Source: an uncultured Paenibacillaceae bacterium
GTDB taxonomy: Bacteria; Bacillota; Bacilli; Aneurinibacillales; Aneurinibacillaceae
DNA: 64,000 nt
Direction: 5' to 3'
Assembly (NCBI GenBank): GCA_946478845.1
Contig: CAMLDI010000002.1
Coordinates: 62,001-126,000 of the forward strand
Shown: in pieces, positions 43,679 to 51,934 of the stretch
Numbering within the stretch: the stretch's first letter is position 1
Layout of the letters: every line of letters starts with the position of its first letter
Position numbers and translations under genes: made by a program
The notes under the pieces: generated by a model
The model's database searches: none
What the model was told of the DNA's origin: nothing
Seen by the model: the letters and a program-made list of their open reading frames with translations, nothing else

Positions 43679-44803
43679 TTAAATAGCAGGAGTACTGGCT
43701 CTTCGCCCTTCGGCAAAAGGTGCAAGGGACATGTCCAGGGTTTCTCCGCAAAGCAGCTGGGCGATTAATTTGCCGGTAATGGGGGATTGTAAAATCCCAT
43801 TTCGGCCATGCCCACAGGCAAGTACCATATTGGGGATATGAGCAATTCTTCCTAAATAAGGATGCAGGTCATCTGTTAACGGCCGGAAACTGGCAAGGGC
43901 TTGTTCAAAAGGAACAGAATTTAAAGCCGGAACAATTCGGGTCGCTTTACTAAAAAGTTCGAGCAAGCCATCAATTTTTGGCCGTTCATCAAACCCTTCT
44001 TCCTTGGTGGTTGCACCTACAAAAAGTTTATTGCCCCCTTTGGGAATCAGGTAGCAACCATGGGAGTAGATGGTTTTTTCCACAGGTTGGGGAAGGGTTA
44101 GGGTAAAGAAACCTTCTCCTTTAACCGGGGTAATGGGCAATTGGGTATCCAATGCCTTTTCCCATTTGCGGCTCCAGGCCCCTGTTGCTAATACATAGTC
44201 ATCAGCGGTAAAAATCCCTATCCCTGTAACTACGCCGGTAATTTTGTCCCCTTCACGCTGAATGTCAATGGCTTCGCATTGTTCATAAATGGTTGCTCCC
44301 AGTTTAACAGCAGCAGAGGCTAAAGCCTGGGTCAGAGCAGGAGAGAATACCTGGGTATCATCAGGAAGGGAAAGGGCACCAAGGATTTCATCGGTTAATA
44401 AAGGTTCTACTTCTTGGGCTTCCTTCGTAGATAACCATTGGGCTTGCAGGCCCATGTTCCTTTGCCATTCTTCTTGTTTTAAGAGAATTTGTTTTTCTTC
44501 TTCAGTAAAAGCGATGCGCAACATCCCGGCTGGTTTTAATTGAATGTCCATGCCAGTAAGAGCATATAATTCTTCTTTTAATTCAGGAAACATAGCACGG
44601 CTGGCCAGGGAGAAATCTACGATTGGGCCATAATCTTCATACTCGACCTGAGCTCCTAGCATCCCTCCTGCTACACCGGATGCGTGGGCAGCAATGGTAT
44701 CTTTTTCTAAGAGAGTCACTTTTTTGCCCCTTTTTGCCAGTTGATAAGCGATAGAGCAACCAATTACGCCACCGCCAATAATGAGTACATCTGTGCTTTT
44801 CAT
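43679..44803 (-). CDS. thiO: Glycine oxidase ThiO
   Basis: 374 residues. FAD enzyme that oxidises glycine to the imine used for thiazole. N-terminal dinucleotide fold DVLIIGGGVIGCSIAYQLAK, then VTLLEKDTIAAHASGVAGGM, the GEGFFTLTLPQPV region and the C-terminal LACGHGRNGILQSP FAD contact. Its position between tenI and thiS matches the B. subtilis operon. Ribosome site AAGAGGAG. Confidence 0.94.
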   Translation of the reverse strand: MKSTDVLIIGGGVIGCSIAYQLAKRGKKVTLLEKDTIAAHASGVAGGMLGAQVEYEDYGPIVDFSLASRAMFPELKEELYALTGMDIQLKPAGMLRIAFTEEEKQILLKQEEWQRNMGLQAQWLSTKEAQEVEPLLTDEILGALSLPDDTQVFSPALTQALASAAVKLGATIYEQCEAIDIQREGDKITGVVTGIGIFTADDYVLATGAWSRKWEKALDTQLPITPVKGEGFFTLTLPQPVEKTIYSHGCYLIPKGGNKLFVGATTKEEGFDERPKIDGLLELFSKATRIVPALNSVPFEQALASFRPLTDDLHPYLGRIAHIPNMVLACGHGRNGILQSPITGKLIAQLLCGETLDMSLAPFAEGRRASTPAI

Positions 44804-44823
44804 TTCTTTTTCTCCTCTTCCTT

Positions 44824-45426
44824 TTACGAAAATTTTCCATGAATGGATTGAATGATTTCTATAGGATCATCTGCATTCATAACCGCAGACATCATAGCAA
44901 TTCCGGCACAACCAGTGGATAACACATCTAATACATTGTTTGGAGTGATTCCCCCAAGGGCAATGACAGGAATGGAAACACGGTCCACGACTTGATTTAA
45001 TGCTTCTATCCCCCTTGGGGCAAGACCAGGCTTGCTTCCGCTGGAGAACACGTGGCCATATAGAAGGTAATCGGCCATATCCTCTTCTGCTCTCTTTGCT
45101 TCCTCAACATTGTGAACGGAAATGCCCATTTTTTGTCCGGGCAGCAGAATATGCCGGGTTAAAGAAGGGGAAAGGCTGTGATAGGCTAATTGCACACCTC
45201 CAACCCCATAGGCTATAGCCACATCAACACGATCATTAATAATTAATTTGCGCGGGGGAATTCCCTGGCTTAATAGGGATTCAATCCAGTGGGATAGTTC
45301 CCGGGCAGATCGCTGTTTTTCCCGAATATGAAAAAAATCAATGCGAGAACCAATCATTGATAGAATTCGTTCAATGGCATCCAGGTCTTGCTTTCCGTTG
45401 CTAATGATATGTATGATTGGGTTCAT
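44824..45426 (-). CDS. tenI: Thiazole tautomerase TenI
   Basis: 200 residues from the ATG at 45426; a GTG at 45438 lies too close to the GGAGGGG site. ThiE-like barrel, but YLLYGHVFSSGSKPGLAPRG is the TenI form with the catalytic His, rather than the ThiE phosphate loop. VPVIALGGITPNNVLD and GCAGIAMMSAV follow. TenI aromatises the thiazole product of ThiG. First gene after the TPP riboswitch. Confidence 0.85.
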   Translation of the reverse strand: MNPIIHIISNGKQDLDAIERILSMIGSRIDFFHIREKQRSARELSHWIESLLSQGIPPRKLIINDRVDVAIAYGVGGVQLAYHSLSPSLTRHILLPGQKMGISVHNVEEAKRAEEDMADYLLYGHVFSSGSKPGLAPRGIEALNQVVDRVSIPVIALGGITPNNVLDVLSTGCAGIAMMSAVMNADDPIEIIQSIHGKFS

Positions 45427-45456
45427 GAGAGACGACACCCCTCCTTTAGGGAAAAT

Positions 45457-45489
45457 GAAAAAAGGCCGGATCCATTGGGACCCGACCTT
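45457..45489 (-). terminator. Riboswitch-controlled terminator before tenI
   Basis: Minus strand: AAGGTCGG / CCGGCCTT (one G-T pair) followed by six T, placed between the TPP aptamer and tenI. TPP binding is expected to favour this stem. Confidence 0.85.
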
Positions 45490-45511
45490 GTCATAACAAA
45501 GTGCCGTTTCT

Positions 45512-45606
45512 ACTTTCCTACGCTGGTACTAGCCAGATCAGGTCCCAAGAGTTTAGAAACTTCAGCGCGTTTCATTCTCAGCCCAGCTCATTGGGATCCC
45601 CTAGTA
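45512..45606 (-). ncRNA. TPP (thi-box) riboswitch
   Basis: On the minus strand the conserved parts appear in order: GGGCTGAGAATGAAA, then GGGACCTGATCTGG, and TAGTACCAGCGTAGGAAAG. These are the two pyrimidine- and pyrophosphate-sensing arms of the THI element. Followed by a terminator, it represses the tenI-thiO-thiS-thiG operon when thiamin pyrophosphate is plentiful. Confidence 0.95.
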
Positions 45607-45776
45607 GAATAAAAGATATAAAATTGATTTGACCTTATTCTAATGCAAATAAATTTATTTTTAAAGAGGCATTTTGCAAAAATGGGAAATTAAAAAGGGG
45701 TTTTGGTAGTCGAACAGAAAATATTCGGGTAGAATAGAAATACGTGTCTCAAAAGAGAAAAAGGAGTTTTGCTAAT

Positions 45777-47102
45777 ATGAGTTTTAAAACAATGAATCTT
45801 AAACCGGAAATTCTTCAGGGGATTGCCGATTTATATTATAAAGATCCCACACCCATCCAGAAGGAAGCGATACCTTTAGCATTAAAAGGAAAAGATTTAA
45901 TTGGACAGGCACAGACAGGAACAGGAAAAACGGCAGCCTTTGTGATTCCTATTCTGCAAAAATTGGAAGAAAACAATAATGATATTCAAGCTTTGATTAT
46001 GACACCCACCCGTGAACTAGCCATTCAAATTACGGAGGATATTAAAGAATTAGGGAAACACATGAATGTACAGGTTCTTTCCCTTCATGGGGGCAAAGAT
46101 ATCACAAGCCAGATTTCTAAATTAAAAGGGAAGATCCAAATTGCAGTGGGTACCCCAGGCCGAATTCTCGATCATTTGAGACGGGAGACCCTGCATTTTG
46201 GACGGATTAAAACCCTGGTTTTAGATGAAGCGGATAAAATGCTGGAAATGGGATTTGTGGAAGAAGTAGAGGAAATATTCCAACAAACCGCTACCCTTAA
46301 ACAAGTATTCATGTATTCTGCCACATTGCCGGATTCTGTGCGTAAACTGGCCCATCGCTATATGAATCAACCTCAAATTGTACAAATTGAAAAGAAACAA
46401 ATGACGGCATCCAATACGAAAGAATCCTATTATGTGGTCAATCAAAGTGAAAAAACGGATGTTCTTCTTAAAATATTAGAAGATATACGCCCTTATCTTG
46501 TTGTAATTTTTGCCAATACAAAAACAAGAGTAAATGAAGTAGTTCGTAAATTGCAAGAAAAGGGGTATGAAGCAGAGGCACTGCATGGGGATTTTAGCCA
46601 GAACAAGCGGGAACAAATTATGGATCGCTTCCGCCAGGCGAAATTTACCTATCTCGTTGCCACAGATATTGCAGCTCGTGGATTAGATGTGGAAGGGGTA
46701 AGCCATGTCATTAATTATGATTTCCCCAATGATTTAGAAAGTTATATTCACCGGGTAGGCCGTACGGGAAGGGCAGGCCAGGAAGGGGAAGCGATTTCCC
46801 TGGTATCCCCCAGACAAAAACAAATTCTTAATCGTTTCTTTAAGTCTATTAGCGGGGGAGCCATCGAGAAATTTTTAGGCCGGCCAGAAGGAAAGAAAAG
46901 CGAGAAGAAGAAAAAGAATGAACCGGAGAAAAAGATAGAAAAGGCATCTGAAAAAGAGAATAAAACTACGGGTAAGGCAAAAGCTAAGCCAGCAAAAGTG
47001 AAACCGGGATATAAGAAAAAAGAACGATTAGAAAAGGAAAAGCAAGCTAAGAAAGCTCGCAGGCAAAAAATTGAGAGTATTTACCGGAAAAAGAATAATT
47101 GA
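45777..47102 (+). CDS. DEAD-box RNA helicase
   Basis: 441 residues from the ATG at 45777 (GGAG nine bases upstream; the GTG at 45744 lacks a site). Motifs: Q motif PTPIQKEAIPLAL, I AQTGTGKT, Ia PTRELA, II VLDEADKM, III SATLP, V ARGLDVEGV and VI HRVGRTGRAG. The tail of about 75 residues is Lys/Glu-rich and disordered, without the classic C-terminal RNA-binding fold. It resembles RhlE or CshA-like helicases for mRNA decay or ribosome assembly; the exact orthology is open. Confidence 0.92.
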   Translation: MSFKTMNLKPEILQGIADLYYKDPTPIQKEAIPLALKGKDLIGQAQTGTGKTAAFVIPILQKLEENNNDIQALIMTPTRELAIQITEDIKELGKHMNVQVLSLHGGKDITSQISKLKGKIQIAVGTPGRILDHLRRETLHFGRIKTLVLDEADKMLEMGFVEEVEEIFQQTATLKQVFMYSATLPDSVRKLAHRYMNQPQIVQIEKKQMTASNTKESYYVVNQSEKTDVLLKILEDIRPYLVVIFANTKTRVNEVVRKLQEKGYEAEALHGDFSQNKREQIMDRFRQAKFTYLVATDIAARGLDVEGVSHVINYDFPNDLESYIHRVGRTGRAGQEGEAISLVSPRQKQILNRFFKSISGGAIEKFLGRPEGKKSEKKKKNEPEKKIEKASEKENKTTGKAKAKPAKVKPGYKKKERLEKEKQAKKARRQKIESIYRKKNN

Positions 47103-47149
47103 CAATGGGCTAAATCGGTAGTAGGCTATTACCTATAAGGAATGTTTTC

Positions 47150-47236
47150 AAAGGGGAGTAGCTTGTCACAGTTAAGTCGTCATTACGGGTATGATATACC
47201 CCGGCTTAGCTGGCAACATTTATGTTGTAAGCAAGA
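47150..47236 (+). ncRNA. yybP-ykoY manganese riboswitch
   Basis: The conserved AAAGGGGAGTAGC at the 5' side and TACCCCGGCTTAGCTGGC, with downstream GTAAGCAAGACC, match the family. It lies directly ahead of a TerC-type membrane protein, a usual target. Mn2+ binding is expected to prevent the following terminator and allow expression of the exporter-like gene. Confidence 0.92.
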
Positions 47237-47267
47237 CCTTTGCCATCGAGAGGCGAAGGTCTTTTTA
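47233..47267 (+). terminator. Expression-platform terminator of the Mn riboswitch
   Basis: Stem AAGACCTTTGCC / GGCGAAGGTCTT (one G-T pair) and T-run; its 5' arm is shared with the aptamer's 3' end. Confidence 0.9.
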
Positions 47268-47322
47268 TTTTGCAATACATAAAAAGTCTTCGCAGCAAAA
47301 AAAAGAATGGGAGGCGAGGAAA

Positions 47323-48018
47323 ATGATGGAACTTTTTACTGGGGAGCTATTTACTGTTTTATTATCCATTATTGTGATTGACCTGGTTTTGGCCGGTGAT
47401 AATGCCATTGTTATTGGGTTAGCTGCCCGCAGTCTCCCGAAAGAACAACAGAAAAAGGCGATTGTTTGGGGGACCGTTGGTGCTATTATCATTCGGGCAA
47501 CGGCAACGATCTTTGTGGTATGGCTTTTAAAAATCCCCGGTCTCTTATTAGTTGGCGGATTAATCTTAATCTGGATTGCATATCAGCTTCTTGTGAAAGA
47601 AGAAGGCTCAGAAAATGTGAAAAGCAGCTCCACATTATTTGGAGCCATCAGAACAATTATTATCGCAGACGTTATGATGGGATTGGATAATGTTATTGCT
47701 ATTGCTGGTGCAGCTCATGGACATTTCGTTTTAGTTGTCATCGGATTATTAATTAGTGTGCCTTTAGTGGTTTGGGGCAGCCAGATTATTCTGAAGTGGA
47801 TGGAAAAATTCCCTGCTCTTATTTATATTGGTGCTGGTGTATTGGCCATGACTGCAGCTAAGATGGTTGTTGAAGAAAAGTTTATTTATCCTTATTTTGA
47901 AGGAAACCCAATCTTAAAATGGACTTTTGTAAGTTTAGTGGTTGCAGCGGTTCTTATCCTTGGTAAGATGAAGAAAGAAAAACAAGCCCAGGTAACAGAT
48001 ATTCCAATGGGCGGTTAA
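47323..48018 (+). CDS. TerC-family membrane protein (YkoY/MeeY-like)
   Basis: 231 residues from the ATG at 47323 (GGGAGG eight bases upstream); the longer frame from 47191 only reads through the riboswitch. About seven membrane segments. The two metal-site motifs VIDLVLAGDNAIVIGLA and ADVMMGLDNVIAIAGA are present. TerC relatives help Mn2+ export or metalation of secreted enzymes, which agrees with the yybP-ykoY control. Confidence 0.9.
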   Translation: MMELFTGELFTVLLSIIVIDLVLAGDNAIVIGLAARSLPKEQQKKAIVWGTVGAIIIRATATIFVVWLLKIPGLLLVGGLILIWIAYQLLVKEEGSENVKSSSTLFGAIRTIIIADVMMGLDNVIAIAGAAHGHFVLVVIGLLISVPLVVWGSQIILKWMEKFPALIYIGAGVLAMTAAKMVVEEKFIYPYFEGNPILKWTFVSLVVAAVLILGKMKKEKQAQVTDIPMGG

Positions 48019-48045
48019 AAAATGTAATTGAATAAAATAGTATTC

Positions 48046-48090
48046 AAAAAAAGGCAACTTTTTCCTACGTGGAAAAGTTGCCTTTTTTTT
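48046..48090. terminator. Terminator after the terC-like gene
   Basis: Long stem AAAGGCAACTTTTTCC / GGAAAAGTTGCCTTT with A-run and T-run at both sides. Confidence 0.95.
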
Positions 48091-48252
48091 ATGCAGTTTG
48101 AACCTTTTCAATATTATGCACATAACTTAACATGATGAATAGGTTATTAACATAAAGATAGAGATAAATGGAATAAAGTTGCCCTGGGGCAAATTAGTTA
48201 GATTGGTGAAACACGTCCTTTTTCAGGAAGAAGAAAATAGGAGGGGAAGAAA

Positions 48253-48546
48253 ATGCCCAAGGAAGATCCTGATGTGATTCCCTTATCCCAATTGCCTTTA
48301 GGAAAAAAAGGGATCGTTGTAGATTTACAGGCAGAAGGGATCATTCGCTATCGTATGTTGGACCTAGGAATTCTGCGGAATACAATCATCCAAGCGAAAA
48401 GGAGAAGTCCGGCGGGTGACCCGACTGCCTATGAGATTCGTGGCACATTAATTGGATTGAGAAAAGAGGATGCCTGCCTGATTCGAGTAAAGCCTCTAGA
48501 AGAAAGCGGAGGGAATAGGAATGAGGAACCAACATTTATTAAATAA
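48253..48546 (+). CDS. feoA: Ferrous iron transport protein A
   Basis: 97 residues. SH3-like FeoA domain: LSQLPLGKKGIVVDLQ, YRMLDLGIL, and a tail GTLIGLRKEDACLIRVKP. Regulates or supports the FeoB Fe2+ transporter. GGAGGGGAAG ribosome site. Its 3' end overlaps the feoB GTPase gene by 26 bases. No obvious Fur box was found in the 160 bases upstream. Confidence 0.9.
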   Translation: MPKEDPDVIPLSQLPLGKKGIVVDLQAEGIIRYRMLDLGILRNTIIQAKRRSPAGDPTAYEIRGTLIGLRKEDACLIRVKPLEESGGNRNEEPTFIK

Positions 48547-49303
48547 ATTTGGGATTAAGGCAGATTTGCCTGATCAAAAAGTAATCGCCTTAGCAGGCAA
48601 TCCAAATACAGGAAAATCCACAGTTTTTAATGCATTAACAGGCCTGCATCAACATACAGGAAATTGGCATGGAAAAACAGTAGGATATGCCCAGGGAAAC
48701 TTTACGTTCAAGGAGGAATCCTATCTTTTGATTGATTTGCCTGGCACCTATTCTCTGTTGCCCAATTCAGCTGAGGAACAGGTAGCCAGAGATTTCATAT
48801 GTTTTGGGAAACCAGATTTAACTGTGGTCGTGGTAGATGCCTTGGCATTAGAACGCCATTTGAATTTAGCCTTTCAGGTGATGGAGATTACAAGCCAGAC
48901 CCTTCTTTGTGTGAATTTAATGGATGAAGCAAGGAAAAAGGGTGTGGATGTAGACCTTATCGCCCTGGAAAATAAATTAGGGATTCCCGTTGTAGGGACT
49001 ACGGCCCGAAGTGGAGAAGGGCTTCGTAACTTGCAAAAAGAAATTTATGATATCACCTCTGGATTGATCAATCCAACACCTATCCCAATCCGTTACGGCG
49101 AAGCATTGGAGAAAAAAATTACTGAATTAGAAATTTACTTAACGCCACTTTTACAGGGGATGATTAACTCCCGTTGGGTGGCATTACGCTTATTGGATGG
49201 AGATCACGAAATCCTTCAAGAAATCAATGATTGGTTTTCAGACCCTTTATCTCTTTCTTTTCAGGGAGGAAAGGGGGTAACTGTTAAATGTCTTCATTCA
49301 TAG
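48521..49303 (+). CDS. feoB: FeoB N-terminal part: G-protein domain as a separate protein
   Basis: 260 residues. FeoB-type GTPase: G1 GNPNTGKSTVFNALTG, switch HTGNWHGKTVGYA, G3 DLPGTYSLLP, G4 NLMDEARKKG, then the helical guanine-dissociation-like domain ending with SRWVALRLLDGDHEI. The chain stops where other FeoB proteins continue into the membrane part. The downstream frame starts 16 bases before this stop. Both pieces look intact, so a two-piece FeoB is more likely than decay. Confidence 0.88.
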   Translation: MRNQHLLNKFGIKADLPDQKVIALAGNPNTGKSTVFNALTGLHQHTGNWHGKTVGYAQGNFTFKEESYLLIDLPGTYSLLPNSAEEQVARDFICFGKPDLTVVVVDALALERHLNLAFQVMEITSQTLLCVNLMDEARKKGVDVDLIALENKLGIPVVGTTARSGEGLRNLQKEIYDITSGLINPTPIPIRYGEALEKKITELEIYLTPLLQGMINSRWVALRLLDGDHEILQEINDWFSDPLSLSFQGGKGVTVKCLHS

Positions 49304-50694
49304 AAAAACAAGAGATGGAGCAAATTTTGGCTCGAGTATCAGCATTAAGAGAAGAAAAAGAAATGAGGATTAGGGACCAAATTGTGGAAAAGATCTATGG
49401 CCAATCCCACAGCATAGCACAAGATGTGGTTCGGAAGGAAAAGGAGAAACAACATCGGTTATTCGACGAAAAACTAGATCGTGTATTAACATCAAAACTC
49501 TTTGGTTTTCCCATAATGCTTTTGATGTTGGGTATTGTTTTTTGGGTGACTATTGCAGGAGCAAATGTCCCTTCATCCCTTTTAGGAGACTTCTTTTTCT
49601 GGGGAGAAAATTATTTAACCCAATTATTTATGTGGATTGGGGCACCTGCCTGGTTACACGGAATTCTTGTTCTTGGGCTTTATCGCAGCGTGGGATGGGT
49701 TGTTTCTGTTATGCTCCCCCCTATGGCAATCTTTTTTCCTTTTTTTGCTTTGCTGGAGGATTTTGGCTATTTGCCCCGGGTCGCTTTTAATTTGGATCGG
49801 CTTTTTAAGAAAGCGGGTGCCCATGGGAAACAGTCTTTGACCATGGCCATGGGTTTTGGTTGCAACGCTGCAGGGGTTGTGGCTTGCCGCATTATTGAAT
49901 CCCCGAGAGAGCGAATGATTGCCATTTTAACCAATAACTTTGTTCCGTGTAATGGAAGATGGCCAACATTGATCTTAATGGCTTCCCTTTTATTAGGAGG
50001 AGCTATGGGATTGGCCTATGGAACAATGATGGCTTCATTCATTGTTGTTGGCATGGTTCTTATTGGCATTTCTATAACCTTATTCGTATCCTGGACATTA
50101 TCAAAAACCTTATTGCGGGGAGTTCCCTCCCATTTTACATTAGAATTGCCTCCATATAGAAAACCTCAGGTGGGGAGGACCATTATCCGTTCTATTTTTG
50201 ATAAAACCCTTTTTGTATTGCGCAGGGCCGTAATTACTGCAGCCCCTGCAGGTGTGATTACCTGGATTTTAGCGAATATAATGATTGGGGACCAGAGTGT
50301 GCTGGCTCATGCGGCAGGATGGTTGCAACCCTTTGCCCATGCCATTGGTTTAGATGGATATATTCTTATGGCTTTTATTCTTGGGTTGCCTGCAAATGAA
50401 ATTGTGGTACCCATTCTAATCATGAGTTATTTGGCAACAGGGGCAATGACAGAACTGGATGATATTACTCAATTGCAAACTCTATTCCTGGATCATGGGT
50501 GGACCTGGTTAACCGCATTAAATTTAATGCTTTTTTCCTTGCTCCATTATCCATGTGGAACTACCCTTTGGACCATTGCCCGGGAAACAAAAAGCAAGAA
50601 GTGGACTCTTGTAGCGGCATTATTGCCCCTTTCCATTGCCATCGGCGTTTGTTTTATTGTGTCACAAATTGTACGGGGAATGGGTCTTGCATAA
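49288..50694 (+). CDS. feoB: FeoB C-terminal part: Fe2+ transport membrane domain
   Basis: 468 residues. A helical start (residues 1-70) leads into about eight membrane helices. The gate motifs are MGFGCNAAGVVACRI and NNFVPCNGRWP, with LPANEIVVPI and LHYPCGTTLWTI later. The frame is closed directly upstream (TAA at 49285-49287), and AAGGGGG at 49271-49277 gives its own ribosome site, so it is translated independently or by coupling. No Nramp or FeoC gene follows. Confidence 0.88.
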   Translation: MSSFIEKQEMEQILARVSALREEKEMRIRDQIVEKIYGQSHSIAQDVVRKEKEKQHRLFDEKLDRVLTSKLFGFPIMLLMLGIVFWVTIAGANVPSSLLGDFFFWGENYLTQLFMWIGAPAWLHGILVLGLYRSVGWVVSVMLPPMAIFFPFFALLEDFGYLPRVAFNLDRLFKKAGAHGKQSLTMAMGFGCNAAGVVACRIIESPRERMIAILTNNFVPCNGRWPTLILMASLLLGGAMGLAYGTMMASFIVVGMVLIGISITLFVSWTLSKTLLRGVPSHFTLELPPYRKPQVGRTIIRSIFDKTLFVLRRAVITAAPAGVITWILANIMIGDQSVLAHAAGWLQPFAHAIGLDGYILMAFILGLPANEIVVPILIMSYLATGAMTELDDITQLQTLFLDHGWTWLTALNLMLFSLLHYPCGTTLWTIARETKSKKWTLVAALLPLSIAIGVCFIVSQIVRGMGLA

Positions 50695-50702
50695 AGAAAA
50701 TG

Positions 50703-50790
50703 TGGGTAGGGCTAAAAAGGGGTTATATTGAACTCGAAGTCAGGAGACCTGCCATAAGACCTAGTATCGACACTCACGAGGATGAGGGAA
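50703..50790 (+). ncRNA. Partial cobalamin-riboswitch-like element (B12 box, 3' half only)
   Basis: AGTCAGGAGACCTGCC at 50738-50753 fits the B12-box consensus. The stretch before it (GGGTAGGGCTAAAAAGG) and after it (ATAAGACC and CACGAGGATGAGGG) also look like the last part of a cobalamin riboswitch. The conserved 5' half with GCCACTG was not found; that space is feoB coding sequence. A terminator follows. It is probably a truncated relic. Confidence 0.6.
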
Positions 50791-50798
50791 GAGTTTTT

Positions 50799-50830
50799 TA
50801 AGATAGGCAGTTTTGCCTATCTTTTTTTTA
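50799..50830 (+). terminator. Terminator after the B12-box element
   Basis: Stem AAGATAGGCA / TGCCTATCTT and eight T. Confidence 0.9.
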
Positions 50831-50896
50831 TTTGAGTAAAGCAGTAATTTTATATATGATAGAGGAAAGGAATTCCATAAGGAGTTGACATCTTTT

Positions 50897-51934
50897 TTGA
50901 AATCATTCCGTAAAATATTTTCACTTTCCTTACTCATTATTGCATTAATTTTTATTTTACCCTATGCCCTGCCATTTCTTTTAGCCCTGTTGACCGCTAT
51001 TTTGTTTGAACCCCTTGTACTATGGTTAATTGATAAGTTGTGCATGAGGCGAGTATTTGCAGTTACTATTATTTTTATTTTGTTTATCTTCTTAATTGGC
51101 ATGAGCATGTATTTAATGGGGACTAATTTAGTAGTAGAAAGCGTTGAGCTTGCCCATCGCAGTCCTGTATTTTTTACCCTTCTTTTAAATACATTAGAGA
51201 AGTATATGGGGCAATGGGAGGTATTTGCCACGTCCCTTCCGCATGAATTAGTATCAACCATTCAAGAATCGATTGCGGGATTGCGTAATTCCCTTATGAA
51301 CCTGGCCACATCCATTACCCGGGGTGTTTTAAGCCTGGTGGCTGGAATTCCAAAGTTTTTGATTGTTACCATTCTTTATTTGGTTACATTATATTTAATT
51401 AGTTTTGATTTCCCCAAATTAAAAAAAGGGTTTTACAATCTGTTTACTGCATCTGCTAAGGAAAAATTGGAGATTGTTTTTAGCCAATTATCCCGGGCAA
51501 CAGTGGGCTTTTTAAGGGCTCAAGTGATTTTAAGTTTATTGACCTTTGTATTGGCTTTTGTTGGTTTAACCATTCTGAAAGTCAAATATTCCATTGTTAT
51601 TTCCCTGTTAATTGTGATTGTAGATATTTTGCCCATTTTAGGGACAGGGTTCGTGCTTGTTCCCTGGGCTATTTATCAATATATAAACGGAAACACATCA
51701 CTTGGTGTAGGATTGATTATTCTATATGTTGCGATTACAGTAATCCGACGGGTTATTGAGCCTAAAGTGCTGGGAGACCATCTTGGAATCAGTGCATTGG
51801 CCGCTCTTGTTAGTATGTTTATCGGATTTGAAATCATGGGCTTTATTGGTTTGATCATCGGGCCAACGATCATTATTATCATTGAAGCCCTGCAAAAGGC
51901 TGGCTTCTTAAAAAATTGGAAAATCGACTTTTAG
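50897..51934 (+). CDS. AI-2E-type transporter, YtvI-like membrane protein
   Basis: 345 residues if the TTG at 50897 is used. A TTG at 50885 abuts the AAGGAG and is too close; the choice is uncertain. About eight membrane segments in two groups, with the PF01594 pattern: N-terminal pair, long amphipathic middle, RAQVILSLLTFVLAFVGLTIL, PILGTGFVLVPWAIYQYI, and IGLIIGPTIIIIIEAL. YtvI-like members of this family occur in spore-forming Bacillales. The end overlaps the convergent methyltransferase gene. Confidence 0.8.
   Translation: MKSFRKIFSLSLLIIALIFILPYALPFLLALLTAILFEPLVLWLIDKLCMRRVFAVTIIFILFIFLIGMSMYLMGTNLVVESVELAHRSPVFFTLLLNTLEKYMGQWEVFATSLPHELVSTIQESIAGLRNSLMNLATSITRGVLSLVAGIPKFLIVTILYLVTLYLISFDFPKLKKGFYNLFTASAKEKLEIVFSQLSRATVGFLRAQVILSLLTFVLAFVGLTILKVKYSIVISLLIVIVDILPILGTGFVLVPWAIYQYINGNTSLGVGLIILYVAITVIRRVIEPKVLGDHLGISALAALVSMFIGFEIMGFIGLIIGPTIIIIIEALQKAGFLKNWKIDF

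Noticed and set aside
47191..47322. Extended N-terminus of the TerC-like protein
   Set aside because: The upstream in-frame codons run through the Mn riboswitch and its terminator. The ATG at 47323 has a proper ribosome site and matches the family start.
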